64,000 nucleotides of DNA, taken from positions 7,954,501-8,018,500 of the forward strand of contig NC_133043.1 in assembly GCF_048771995.1 (NCBI RefSeq). Direction: 5' to 3'. Positions within the stretch are counted from its first letter, which is position 1, and the number at the start of each line of letters is the position of its first letter. The stretch is from Taeniopygia guttata (lineage: Eukaryota > Chordata > Aves > Passeriformes > Estrildidae). The notes under the pieces are model-generated. The model worked only from the letters and a program-made list of their open reading frames with translations. It ran no database searches and was not told where the DNA came from. Both the position numbers and the translations under genes were made by a program. This document shows, piece by piece, positions 1-11,940 of the stretch.

Positions 1-3000
1 CCTGCTCTGCCTGTCCTGGGCTCCCCTGCAGCTAGGATGGACCCAGGGATGCAGGGAATTGGGGCAGCTTGCCAGGCTGGGAGCAAACTGGTGTTCAGTG
101 AGCTGGAGAGCAAACATGGAGTGATGGAGGAAAGCACAGCCCAGCCTGTCCGTGGGTTTGCCCACTGCTGTGGTGCTGGCTGGGGTGGTCAGCAGTGTTG
201 CAAGGGATGGATGAGCTGGTCAGGAGACCCAGCCACCTCCCTGGCTGTGCTCTGGCCTTTTCAGCTGTTGCTGCTCTGGCTGGGCAGTGTGGGCAGCTTC
301 TGCCTCAAACAGTTGTGGGCGAGGTGTGCTGGGGGTGATCCCACCCTCAATCCCACTGGCTCCTCACCAGCCCCTGTCCTAAAGCCAGTGACACTTGTGC
401 TCCCTGGTCACACTGCTTCTGGCAGCCTCGAGGCACAGCAGGTATTTCCCAAAGCCCAGAGCACCTTCCAGCTTCTCTGTCCCAGTGGAGGAATTTCAGA
501 TTTGTGTTGATGATGCTCCTTTTGGTACCTCTCACTCAATCCCTTCTCCCTTTTCTAAGCACTGTCTCCCTGTTCTGCATTTAAGTCCTCTCTGTGTTTT
601 GCTGAATGGCTGAAGCAACTGGCTCACACTTTAGGAGACACTAGGAAAGCTTAGATTTAGTGTGTCATTCCATATTCTTCCTGCAATACCTCAAGAGTGG
701 GTTATAGTCACCACCAGAAATGAGTTGGTAGCTGCCCCCGTGGTAAAAAATCGGGGACAGTGTTGATGGGACCATCCCCAGCAGTGAGATGGGAGGGAAC
801 TTCTTGGGGAAATCTCAACCACCCATTGCCAGGTCTGCCCAGCACTAAGGGCTTTTATTCCCTGCTCCTCATCCTCAAGGGTTAATCCAAGGTTGGAGTG
901 AGAAGAGTCTGGAGCCTGGTTGCCATCCACCTTCCTTGACAGGATTTCAGAGCAAAGGACTGATGGGCCTGACGAGGTCCTGAGCCAGGGAAATGAGCTG
1001 GGAATGCTCTGTGCTTCTGAAAATAATCTTTTTGAATGAAACTATTCCTTAAAAGGGCACAAGCAATTCCCAGACATGGTCACAGTAGGGCTCTCCTTAG
1101 AGTGAGTCAGGACTCCTTTGGAAAGCTGAAGTTTATGAATGGGCTACAGATTTCCTGAGCTGCTGTGGATTTTTGCACACATGAGAGATAGATGCAGATG
1201 GGAATGCCACCAGTAACCCCTGTTTTTCAGAGCTGAGGTGCTGTCTTCTCTCAAAAGCAAGAAGCCTTGTGTCAGTGCTGTGGGTGAGCAGGGATGCTCC
1301 TGAGGCCACTAGGACATGCAGTTTCCATGCTTCTTTGAGACCTTCAGTCCCTGAGCTGCCCTCACATTCCAGGACCTGCTTTTTTCTGCCCTCACATTCC
1401 AGAACTTGCTTTTTGTCTGGCCTTCTCCAGCTTTTTCTTGCACAGAACCATGTCCAGCTGACAAAGCATGTGATTCGGTGACTTGGGTAAGAGCAGAGAT
1501 ACTTGGATAATCTTTATCTGAAGAAAGGATACAGCTTTTGGCAAAAGATGACCCTAACCTGGTTTGATTGATGAGCTGCTGGGGGCAAGCACGCTGATCC
1601 AAGGAGAACGGAAAGGAGGGAGGAGCCAGGGATAAGCAGTGGCTCAAATCTCTGGGCCTCCATCCCAAGCTAATTAAAGTTTTTAGGTTCTGTGGCTGAA
1701 ATGCCAGAGCTTCTCAGCCTCAGGGAGGTTGTATGGCCCCAGTGTCCCAGAGAGGGACTGCCTCATGCTCTTTAGTCCAGTTCCCCTCACAGCTTTCTCC
1801 AGGACCAGGAAGGAGTATCCCTGTTGTGCAGATGGGAATTCCTGGCTCTGAAGTACATCCTCCATTAGGGTCATACTGGTTTTGACATCTTCTCACCCCA
1901 GCTGTCACCCTGTCCCTGTGCAGATGTCCCTGTGAGGGACTCATCCACTCTTTTTGATGTCCCCCATCCCTCCCTGCTCCACCTGTGGCACGCTGGAGGG
2001 GACCTCCCCTCCTGGGCCCCCGTGGCAACGAGCTTATGGCCTGACACGTGAAATGTGATTATGCTTGCGTGCCTTGAGCGGGATGATCCGCTGTGGCTCC
2101 CGCAGGGTGATTATCCACTCCGGAGAATTTCCTTCCTTTGTCCGAACGGGACGGGCGCTGAGCCCCGGCAGGTAACCCCGGGGCCACGTCCGGGATCCGG
2201 CTCACCAGGCTGCTGGAGAGGGCAGGATGCTGCAGAAGATGCTGTTCCTCACCCTCATGGCATTGCTAGCTGGAGTAAGGGGCTTCCGAACGTGGCTCAG
2301 GTGTTATGGACCACGAACCCCATAGGATCCAGGAGGAATGAGGCTGGGGTGTGTCTGGATGTGTTTGTAGGGTAGGTGAGGTGTGTTGTAGCTTCCCTCT
2401 ACCCCAGTGCAGGTCTCTGTGTCCGTGGGCAGCTGTCCAGCCTTGTGCCAGCTGGTTCCTGATGTGGATGGTTCACCCAGCACGAGAGATGCTGGGGCAG
2501 GAAGGGCAGAGTGGCTGGAAGATTCCAGCTGATAACAAAGGACCACATTTTTTAGATCCTGGCTCTGCTGCGTGGAGGGGGTGCCTGGATGTCCCCATAC
2601 ATGAAACACATCTCGCCCTCTTTCCCTGGGACACTGGGAGAGCTTCCCATCAAAAGGAAGTGGCCTGCAGGGAGCCTGGGGATTTTACCTCCTTCCCTTG
2701 AACAGACTCATCTGTAGAAAGACTGAGAAAGGTCGAGCAGTTCAGGCACACTGGCCTGTGAAATCAGCACTTGTTCCTGGCTCATCTGGCTTGTGGGAGG
2801 AGGAATCTGGGCTGGCCTAGGGTGCCAGCAGCCCCAGGAGGCTCTGCACAGGACAGTGAGGCAGGAACCCCTGGAGTTCATTAGTTTGGCTCCTCCAGTT
2901 CTTATTAGTCACTCAGAAGGTTTGTTACTTAGCTTGGTGCCAGACAAGAGGATTTGCACTTCCAGTTTGGTTTTGACTATCCTGCTGCAGTTGATGAAGC

Positions 3001-3184
3001 AAAGTCCTTCTCAGAGGCATGAGGTTTGCAAACAGCAGCTTGTCCTGCCCTGAGGGGCAAGCTGCCTTACCTTCCCCCCAACACACACATCGAGGCCTCT
3101 CCCTGCTCGTTTATGTGAATAGTAATGAACCAACCTGAGCAGTGAAATGACTGAAATGATTTCTCTCCCTGTTTCTCTTTGCAG
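1..3184. other. MXRA7 intron sequence (probable)
   Basis: No exon of a known gene could be supported here. The exon that should precede the MXRA7 terminal exons, coding an acidic Glu/Leu-rich helix that ends in a split Arg codon, was looked for by eye and not found, so it probably lies left of the window. The stretch includes a 30-bp tandem duplication near 1356 and a small GC-rich patch around 2030-2280 that contains a signal-peptide-like mini-ORF. Treating the whole segment as MXRA7 intron rests on the + strand MXRA7 terminal exons downstream. Confidence 0.5.
1356..1416. repeat. 30-bp direct tandem duplication
   Basis: Two adjacent near-identical copies begin at 1356 and 1386. Each starts with CTGCCCTCACATTCCAG and differs by a few bases afterwards. 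It is a simple local duplication with no sign of function. Confidence 0.8.
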
Positions 3185-4860
3185 ACCTGAAGACTATATG
3201 AAGTTGTCCCTAGCCTCCTCCTAAAGGCATCCCTTGGCATCATTAAAGGCTTGAGAGAAATACCAAAACCAACCAAACACACCCATAAGAGAAATCCATA
3301 AACCCTCAAAACTTGGGATCCCCTCTTGGTCTGAAGTTGAGTTCTTCAAAAACTCCTGTCAAGTTTGAGGATATCCTATTGTGTGGCTCCACGGACTGGG
3401 GCTGGGCCCGAGCAGTGACCTGAGTTGTGTTTGGGGGACTGGGAAGAGCCTTCCTCCCTCTCCCCCAAACAAAACCCAAAGTGAATACTAAATATGCAAC
3501 AAGTCTAATAGTTGTGTTTGCTACATATATTAGGCCATGAAATCCATGTTGTTTTTTTTCCTGGGGTGGGCAAACCGTGGCTCTGCTCTCAGACCAGCTG
3601 GGACCTTGTACCAGAATCTCAAGTTGTTTTGTCCTGGGGTCAAACTCCTCTTTATTGCTGGGGGCTGGTAGCTGCCTGTGATTTCCAGTGCTGTACAAAG
3701 CTGCTTTACTCCGAGGGCTGGAGGGACAAAGCGGGGTCCAGGTGAGGGATGGCAGACGATGGCTGGGCTGACTCAGATCTTGCTTCTGTAGTTATTTTAG
3801 CAGAGAGCTGATTCTGTAGGTACACAGGATACTCAAGAAGTGATGAAGTTTTTGGTAGTTTAGCTGTTCCGCTTGCGGTGGAGAGACCACACTTTGGCTG
3901 CTGTTATTTTCTGCATCATCACTTTTCCCCAGTCCAGTTCCCAAGAGGAGAGACCCAAGAAGGCAGCGGTGGCATCCCTCTGGCCCAGGATGGGATAGTG
4001 GAGGTCCTGGGAGAGGCACACTCCCCATTCCTCTGCCTCCTTGCTGTTCCAGTGCCCTCTTCTCCTGCTGGTCCATGGGAGCTCAGTGTTGCCCCTCAGC
4101 TCTGTCACACAGAGCAGATGAATTTGGCTGGGCACGTACTCTGTTTTAAATCAAAGCCAGCTGGTTTTTGAGAGAGAGAAGAGGGTCCAAGTCCTTTAGT
4201 GATGTTGCAGAAGCACCAGGCTGGGTGGGAATGTGTGCTCCAAAGCTTCTGTGTCACTGCCTCTTGGCTAACATTGCAAACATATCAGGAGCCCAACAGG
4301 CTGCTTTTTAATTTGTCTGTTTGAATTCCTATGCAGACAATACTTGAAACCTTGTGCACAGTTGTCCTTTCCAGGCCTGGGGTTGGCAAACTCTTCCTAA
4401 ATGGGCTTGTTTAAAGAACAGCAGGAGGCTTCAGGTTTAGTAGAGACTGGGCTGCCCCCTCCAGCTGACAGCTGTTCAGTGGTTTGCATATGAATTTAGG
4501 CACATCTGGACCCTCTGCTTCAACATCCTGCTGGTACAGCCTCTGTCTCTCCTCGGTACTGGCTGGCTGACTGTGTCCCAAGCACCCAACTATGCAAAGA
4601 ATGCCTTATATCCGTTCTGTTTAAGTTACATGGCAATATGTACATCCAGCAAAGTCAGTAGTTAAGTCCAGATTTTTGCTAGTGGCAGCAAGTCAAACTC
4701 TTTCTTCAACTCAAATGGCTGTCTGGGTATTTTTTACTTCTGTTTGGTTTTGTTTGTTTTGTATCTGATGGTGGCTCTTATACAAAGGACTGTAATTCTA
4801 GTGGCTTGAATCTGTAAAAATTGCCTTTGTTTGGTCCAATAAACCTTTGAATAGTTTATT
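3185..4860 (+). CDS. MXRA7: Candidate alternative terminal exon of MXRA7 with 3' UTR
   Basis: A strong acceptor (a long pyrimidine run ending TTTGCAG) lies just before 3185. The standard MXRA7 last exon supplies only the third base of a split Arg codon. Reading this exon in the same phase gives Arg followed by PEDYMKLSLASS and a TAA at 3222-3224. After the stop come about 1.6 kb without a convincing ORF, then an AATAAA at 4838-4843 and a GT-rich stretch at about 4857-4878, as expected of a poly(A) site. MXRA7 is known to have isoforms with different C termini, so this is probably a short-tail isoform. The join, phase and poly(A) signal are seen; the isoform is inferred because the preceding exon is not in the window. 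It could instead belong to an unrelated transcript. Confidence 0.5.
4838..4843 (+). terminator. Poly(A) signal AATAAA of the candidate MXRA7 short isoform
   Basis: A canonical hexamer is followed within about 15-35 bases by a T/GT-rich downstream element. This fits a genuine cleavage site at about 4855-4865. Confidence 0.55.
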
Positions 4861-4869
4861 TGGTTTGTG

Positions 4870-7800
4870 CTTGTTCTCCCTACCTCCAGCAGCTTGTAAC
4901 TTCTTCCTCAAGAGATTTGTGTTGAAAATCTGGATTTTAGGTTAGAAGTATGCTCTGCCCTACTATTACTTTTATCCCATAAATGATTACATTTCCATAA
5001 ATGATGAGAGGGAAAATCAGGGATACTCCCCTTTTTCTGCTGAAGCAATGCAGTATTGCATTCTTGGTCTTGTTTGGCTGCAGAGCATTTAAAAATTCCC
5101 AGTGCAGAGCTCTGCCCAGGATTTCAGCTGCTGTGGATACGGGTGCTTAGCAGTTCCTAAACCCCAGATCTCTGACATACCTATGGCTCACTGCCCCAAA
5201 CCTCCAGCTAACTGTAAAAGTCTTGGACTGAAATGTCTAAAAAGAGCCTAAGGGAGCTAAGTATGCAAATAGAATTCCCTATGAAGAAGAATTAGGCTGC
5301 TTCAAAAATACTTAATTAATCTATTTTGTTAACAACAAGTAAAATCCCGTTTGACCTCCTGAATCCAAATAGTTTTGAGGACAGCATTTATGAGAAGAGA
5401 GAATGATGGGGTATGTTTGATCTGAACTCATCCAAAAAAATACCCAAAACCAAACAAAGCTGGATCACTACAAGGTTGTTTTGCAAGGTCACCTCTGATA
5501 GGAGAAGCTCCTCTTCAAAGACAGTTTCATGTTTGTGGTGCCTTACTCTTCCTTCCCAGGCTCTTTTCTCTCTTTATCTTTGTTTTGCTGTCCCTTTGTA
5601 GTAGATTATGTAGTGCAGACAAGTAACAGCAGTAACAGCTCTTTTTTCTAATTTCCAAATGCACACTCATGATATTTAAAGTTGAGAGGAGAGCCAAAAT
5701 GCATTGATGTTGTGCTTCAAAAAAGGAGCGTGAATATTGTCTGTGATCCTGATTTTGGAGACAAGGAAATGGACCTTTGGAGAGGTTTCAGCAGTGCTGA
5801 TGTTTGTGAAATAAGGAGTGAGGGATGCAGACCTGTGTGAGCACTCCTAGCTGGGATGCACTGCAGACACAGGAGGCCAAGCTGTGTATTGAATTTCTCC
5901 ACACCAGACTGGCAGCGTGCCCTCTGGTGCCCAGCGGTGATGTAAAATAAAATATTGATCACTCATGACCCTGCTTCCCTTCCTCTCATCTGGAAAGGGC
6001 AGCTGCATGCTCTTCCTGTGAGCACAAAACATTACAGAAGAGGCAAACAAATCCAGGCTTCCATAAACAAAAGATCCCACATCATTATCAGGATTTGTTT
6101 GGCTGTAGGACCATTGCATTTTAATTGCAATAGAAAAAAAAACTGGCAAACGAGCTTGCTTTAGCCAGGATCTGCTTTTTTCCTGCCCTGTTTGCTTCAG
6201 TGGTGCTGAGAGGACAGGCTGCTGTTCCTGCTTCTGCTGGGGCTTAGCCCAGGAGAGGGGAAAATGCAGAGCAGGAGCTCAGGAGCACGGGTAGAAGGTT
6301 CCCTGCTCATTCCTGAGTGTCTTCCTCTGATCTTGTTCATGGGGTGGTGGCTGCTGGTGTGTTGATGCTGTCCCTTCTTTCAAGCAAAGACTGTGCCCTG
6401 GTTTTGCCTGTCAATAGTTATTATTGCCCCTCCTGCTAGTGGAATAGCTGATAGCTTGCCCACACAGGTCTTGCAGGAAGACTACCCCAGGTTATCCACT
6501 GGCGTGCATTTAAATGGATTAATTAAGTTGTTTAAAGTCCTGTGTGGGAAGCTGGTTGTGGCAGGAAAGAGGACTCTTGACAGGGTGACCACATGGGAGT
6601 AAAAGCCAGATTCTGTGTTTTTAGCCCATGGGAGGTGCTGAGCAAGCGGGAGGAGCTGGGATTGTGGCAGGTCTGTGCTCTGAGCTGTCACTGAGTTCTG
6701 GCCTCATGCTCATGCAGGGACAAAATCAGCCTTGAAGTAGCAGGAACTACATCTGCCTTGTCACAGCCATAAAGCACCACATCCCCATTAGTTCTTTCTG
6801 TCTCCCACAGGAGAGGGAGGAAGGAGATGTGCTAGGCAATAGAGCAGCCTGATCCCCATCAGGCAGGAGTCTGGCAGTGGGAACATTGCATCCCTCAGCC
6901 AGCCCTGCCCGGAGCCACGTGCCCCAAAAGGGAAATTTCATCTTGCCCCAAAAGGGAATTTTGTGTAGTTACATCCCAGCCCTGCCTGGAGCCACGTGCC
7001 CCAAAAGGGAATTTTCATCTTGCCCCAAAAGGGAATTTTGTGTAGTTACATCAGTTCATGAGCTATCTGCCTACAAATGGCACTCCTGTGCTGCCCACCC
7101 CCCAGTGATGAGCAGAATAAATCCTCCTACAAATAAATCCTGTCACAGATACGAATCTTCATGGGAGGTACAATGGTTAACTGGTTCAGGGTAGGGAAAA
7201 ATCAAGATATCTTCTGTTATGGGGAGAAGGGGGTTAATTATCTACTATGGGACTCCCTGGGGATTAAAAATCTGAGCTAGGTGATCCACTGGTCAGCCTC
7301 TGCCTACACAGGGACCACCTCACTGCTGGACTGGCTACCTGGGTCCATCTCACCATTGGACACTGGCAGACAAACTCAAATCAAAGCAAATTCCTACCCG
7401 TGACCTTATCTTCCAGTGGCTGATTAACATCATGTCCAGCCTGGGAGGTAGTCTGCTCTCTAGTTTTTAGTTAGGATATGCATCTAAAATTTAATAGCTA
7501 TTTCTGAATGATTCCCTATCTACATCCTCTCATTACAGAAGGAAAGCACACTGGGCTGTTGAATCTTAATCCAGGTTTGTTATGGAGTCTGCTAAACTGG
7601 CACATGATGGTCATATAAAATTCCACATGTCGAGTTATCTTGAAAAGTTTGAGCATAGATAAGCCCTAAGGAACTCCAAAGACAGTGTTAAAGCAGGCTG
7701 GTTTATCTCCACGTTTAGGGAGTTGCAGAGAGACGTGCAGGGTGATGGGATAGATGGGAAGGGGGAGGAAGGAGAACCAGAGGCTATCTCTGCCTTATCT

Positions 7801-7923
7801 CACAGGGACAGATTTCCTGCAGCCAGGAGGGTTTGCACAGTGCCTTTGGCTCCGTGTTTCATGTGACAGTGATGTTCTTGCTCCTGGACTGGCTATTCCT
7901 ACTTCTCCTTTTCTTCTCGACAG
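4870..7923. other. MXRA7 last intron, no gene seen
   Basis: AT-rich intronic sequence. The only structure seen is the 77-bp direct duplication at 6900-7052. The segment around 7170-7560 has a repeat-like look but could not be assigned to a family. No reading frame here resembles a known protein. Confidence 0.5.
6900..7052. repeat. 77-bp tandem duplication (two copies)
   Basis: Copies start at 6900 and 6977 and differ at only a few positions. Each holds a CCACGTG E-box-like core and two internal copies of TTGCCCCAAAAGGGAATTT or a close variant, so the array also has a shorter inner repeat. It lies in the last intron of MXRA7. Confidence 0.85.
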
Positions 7924-8038
7924 GGTTCAGAGAGAGCAGCTGGCTGCCATCTTCAGACTGATGAAGGAAAAAAGTGACACCTTTGGAGAGATGTCAGAAG
8001 GGGACATGAAGGAGCAGCTCAGACTGTACGATATATAA
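7924..8038 (+). CDS. MXRA7: MXRA7 last coding exon (partial gene)
   Basis: The acceptor TTTTCTTCTCGACAG is followed by one base completing a split codon. The frame then reads VQREQLAAIFRLMKEK, continues through DTFGEMSEGDMKEQLRLYDI, and stops with TAA at 8036-8038. This matches the conserved C terminus of matrix-remodelling-associated protein 7, a small single-pass membrane protein with an acidic middle region and a helical C-terminal end; its molecular job is poorly known. Only the last 37 complete codons are here; the membrane anchor and acidic part would be left of the window. The gene lies on + upstream of ST6GALNAC1, as in other amniotes once orientation is allowed for. No clear AATAAA follows before the CR1 piece at about 8.41 kb. 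Confidence 0.9.
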
Positions 8039-8411
8039 CCCTGCAGCCAGGGGAGGCTGTGCCCAAAAGCCATCTCAGCCCTTGTTCTGCAGGACACTGG
8101 AGGCTGTAGTGCTTTAAAAGTGTCTCAGTAGTTATTTCGCAGTTCCAGATTGTTTTGCAAACACATATAGGCCTGTGATATGTATTTCAAAAGACTTGTA
8201 ATTCCTCAGCCTTTTAATAATTTTTCTTTGTAGAACTATCATCTCGTACAGTGATTTCTTACCTCTTTCTGGCTGGGTCTTATGTCTCAGTGCTACAAAG
8301 CAGTTAAACTCACTTTTTTTTCTGGCCATGCTTTATGCAAATGAACTTTCAAGCCTAGTTTTTCTCAGTTTGACATCTGAAGAAAGCCAAAGATGATGGT
8401 GTAAAATGGAT

Positions 8412-8575
8412 GAAAATAACAGAATAACTCAGGTTGAAGGGTACTTTAGTCCAACCTCCTGCTTAAAGCTGTGAGACCAAGGGGGGTTACTCAGGGCTTT
8501 ATCCTGTTGGGTCTTGGAAAGCTCCAAAGATGGAGACTGCACAACCTCTCTTGGCAGGGAAGCTTCCAACCCTAC
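8412..8575 (-). mobile_element. CR1 LINE 3'-end fragment
   Basis: The sequence reads, in reverse orientation, like the familiar avian CR1 tail: it opens with 'gaataactcaggttg', then 'agtccaacctcctgc', then a block on 'gatggagactgcacaacctctc'. It is severely truncated, as most CR1 copies are, and does not reach the reverse transcriptase core. The family call is from memory of CR1 consensus wording; the subfamily is not determined. Confidence 0.75.
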
Positions 8576-9642
8576 AGTTAGAAAACAAACAGCCAAAAGC
8601 AAGGCATCAGTGCCCTGATCAGGGTGTAGTGCCCCTCATCTCCCTGGAAGGAACACTTCATCCTCCTTCAGGCTGGCCTTTGAAACCAACCCAAGCTGGT
8701 TCTGGCTGACCTCATTGAGATCATCCTCATGCCTGAGCAAGCAGCAGCAAATCCAGCCTGGAAACACAAACATCTCCTGACACTCCTGAAAGGACCACAG
8801 AGAGGCTGCTGGGTTCATCACAAGGATGGTTGTGTCCACCTCAGATCCTGCTCTTCTCATACAAAATTTTATGGGAAACTACATACTTAGGAAATCTCTG
8901 TGATTTTTATCAAGTATTTTGAACAGTCTTGAGCAGTCCTTGGTGGTTTGAATGGAGTAAATCAATGAGCATTCCTAATTATAACTAAATGTCTTCTGGT
9001 GTGCTTATCTCTCCTATGAAATCCTGTTAAATACTTTCTTATCAGGAAGGATTTTCTTGGTTTTAGTAACTGCTCACAAAGGGAGGCATCATTTTCTGAC
9101 CCAATTTTAGGGAATGATCTCTTAGAAAATTAGTTCTGCTTTATTTTGTGTAGTCCTCTTCAGTCCAAGAATCCTAATATTTTGCTATCTGGTTGCTGTC
9201 TCCCAGTAAAGTGTGTTCTAGAACATCAGACACCTAGACTTCTAAGAATCATTTTATCTTCTAATTGTTTTCACTTAGGTCAAGGCATATTTATAATGAG
9301 TTCAAGCTGGTTTTACTACCAATCATGACTTAATTTAAATGTAAAGTCTGAAAATTACCTCTTCTTATTCAACATGAACAAATTAAGTGGGAAAAGTAGT
9401 CCCATGATGTGAAATATCACTCTAGCTTGCTGTGTCCCTAGGACATAGTTTCCTTTGTCAAGCTGTGCAAAGAGAAATGTAGAAAAATTGTATATGGGGC
9501 TTGTCCCTAGCTCAAAACTGAAATCAGGATCTTTTCCAAAACTCTTCATGAAAGCAAGTAAAGGATAGATAAGTGTAGTTGATTTTTAGTCTTTGTCTTG
9601 CAGGCTTCACAGTTTATTTCCAAAATATTTTTATATTTCTTA

Positions 9643-9985
9643 TGTGCCCAGAAGCACAAACACCGTGGGCTGGAGAGAGAAAAACAAGCAGGATGGGAAT
9701 TGATGGGCTAAAGCTGGAATGGGACAATGAACTCCAAGGTGCCAATGGAGCAGAACTGATCCCAGGGAGAGCCCCCGGGAGCGCTCGTGCATTTTGGGGC
9801 CATTTTGGGTCATTTGGGTGCAGCCCTGGCTGGGCTCTGGTGCTGCCCAAGGTGGATCCATGAGGAGATCCTTTGAATAAATCCCTAATTTATTCTTTAG
9901 CTCTGTCTGGCTCTGCTCTAGATCAGCCTTCTCAAGGCATCACTCTGATCACAGACACAGAGTCTGCCTGAGCAGGGACACATTG
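9643..9985 (+). mobile_element. LTR fossil of a passerine endogenous retrovirus
   Basis: The segment beginning near TGTGCCCAGAAGC and running past an AATAAA (about 9875) to about 9985 resembles a common songbird LTR, with the signal on + and a short downstream part. No internal viral region was recognised, so it is probably a solo or truncated LTR. Ends are approximate and no flanking target duplication was found. The neighbouring 9990-10330 also looks repeat-derived, perhaps a second LTR in the opposite direction. Confidence 0.55.
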
Positions 9986-10527
9986 CTTATTCTGCATTGT
10001 TTATTCTGTGCACAGGCATAGGGGAGGTTTCCACAAATCAAACTGCCCCGTGAGTGAAAAGTCACCTCTTTTATATAGGAAAATTCACATTAATTCACCT
10101 GTCTAATACATATTTAACAGCAAGGATCTGCTGGGACAAATCAAACTCCCTGAACTGACACCAGCTCCAGAGGGGGAAACACCTGCAGTCACATCATGGA
10201 GCACAAGGTTCACCAAGTCCAGCAGCAACCCCTGCAAAAAGCTCATTTAAACAATCTGTAAAGAAATCTCAGATCCCTATCAGAGCTACCTGCACAGCCA
10301 GAAGGGAATTCTGCTCATTTTTATCTTCCCCTGCCTTCGCCTCCCTCACCTATTAAAGTTCCTTTATTGACTCATTCCAGATTTATTTTTTTTTAAAAAA
10401 AAACCTGGATCTCTGTGTTTTGGTTTGTTGTTTCTTTTATTTAAAAATTTGAATAGATCTTATTCAGTTCATCCAGTCACTGGATCCCAGACAACAGGCA
10501 TCACTTCTGGAATAGATGTAAGACACT

Positions 10528-10562
10528 TTTTTTCTTTTTTTCTTTTTTTTTTTTTTTTTTTT
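10528..10562. repeat. Poly(T) / T-rich low-complexity run
   Basis: A run of about 35 bases is almost all T, interrupted by two C. It could be the antisense A-tail of an old retrocopy, but no parent sequence is visible beside it. Confidence 0.85.
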
Positions 10563-11321
10563 AACCTAAAGGGGAAATTCTCCTGTCTGAAATTCTTTCT
10601 TAATTCCCAAAGTAGGTCAGGAATGCAGCCATTGAGGTTTGTGCTGTCCTGAGTCACGGTGTGCTCAGCTGTTGGGAATGCTACATTGCACTGGGAACAA
10701 TAAACACAAAGTGGAAGCATATCATAGTTTGTTTCATCTTAATTTGTCTCAAAGGAAGGGGATAATTGATTTTGTTTTCCATGAAAAGCTGCTGCCAAAC
10801 CTGCAGTGGGGATTGTGATTTTTCAGGGTTGAAACAAGTTAGGGATGCTGCTGCAGGGGGAGATGAGGCAGGCAGCTGAGTCACCCTGGGGAAGCACAAA
10901 CAGCCCCAGCACATGTCCAAAAGGGGCAGTGGGACCGGGCCAGGCATGGCAGGGAGGCTGTGAGCCTCCCCAGTGGGACACAGACATCTGCACCCTGCCA
11001 CATTTATGGGATCAAACCCAAATAATCTTTGGGTTCTGGTGGATCCATGAGAACAGTGAGTTCCTCACCATCCCCACCATCTTCTGACCCTCCAGAATTA
11101 GAGATCCTTGGCTCTGTGTACATGACCTATTGTGTCTAATTTAATTACACAGGGAAATTCAGCTGGGGACTCACTGCACCACCACGGGCTGTGGTGAAAT
11201 CAAGGGCAGGATGATGATCCCTCACTGGGCAGTCAGTTTTTCCTGCTCTGCACTGGCGAAGGGATTGCAGCTCTGCAGGAAGGAGCATTTGCAGAGAGGT
11301 GGTGCTGCCTGGCACCAGCAG

Positions 11322-11940
11322 TGTCGGAATCTGTGGGTATTGGTGATTCCGAGATTGTAGAAAGTCTCTGTCTGTCAGCCCCGTTGCCAAAGCAGAAGCC
11401 ATAATTGGTCTGTGCTGGTTTCAAGGTTGTTTATTCTGTTTATCTCTAACATGTTCTGCTGCCCTGCCGCAGCTCTGTCCTGCAGGGCAGCGTGTGGGGC
11501 TCTGCCCTCAGTGGGATGGTACAAACATTAAATACCAGAAACTACCTGTGCTGGATTTACAATAACGTGCCAATATCTGTCACCTACGTTGGACAGTGTG
11601 TCCCCAGCCTGAACCAACAGAAAAATGCCAACACCACAGTGAAACATGGAGGGCATGAAGAAGGAGAAAAAGGACAAGGCACACCCAATTTCCTCCATCT
11701 TGTCCCCTCTGAACCCCTAATCTAGAATCCTAAAATTTTACTTTTGCACCCGTGCCACACTTAATTATTACTGATATCAAACACTCAGAGCTTGTAATTC
11801 ATCCTGTAAGATTGAAAACTCTTTTCCATGGACCGAGATCACAGCCAGTGTCTCTGGGGGTTCTGTCCAGGGGGGTTCCTGACCCCTGCCAGGGTCCCAG
11901 ACCTGCCAGGACAGCCAGAGGGATTCCCTGGATCCCCACA
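11322..11940 (-). mobile_element. Solo LTR, ERVK-like, with 6-bp target duplication
   Basis: A 619-bp LTR lies in reverse orientation. On the minus strand it starts TGTGGGGATCC and ends GATTCCGACA. It is flanked on both sides by the identical hexamer CAGCAG (11316-11321 and 11941-11946). The minus strand carries an AATAAA-type signal near its downstream end. A 6-bp duplication is usual for class II (ERVK) insertions. No internal region is present, so this is a solo LTR left by recombination between the two ends. The intact target duplication suggests moderate or young age. Confidence 0.85.

Noticed and set aside
7170-7560. Segment considered as an LTR fossil
   Set aside because: Some wording recalls songbird LTRs, but no TG...CA ends and no flanking duplication could be found.
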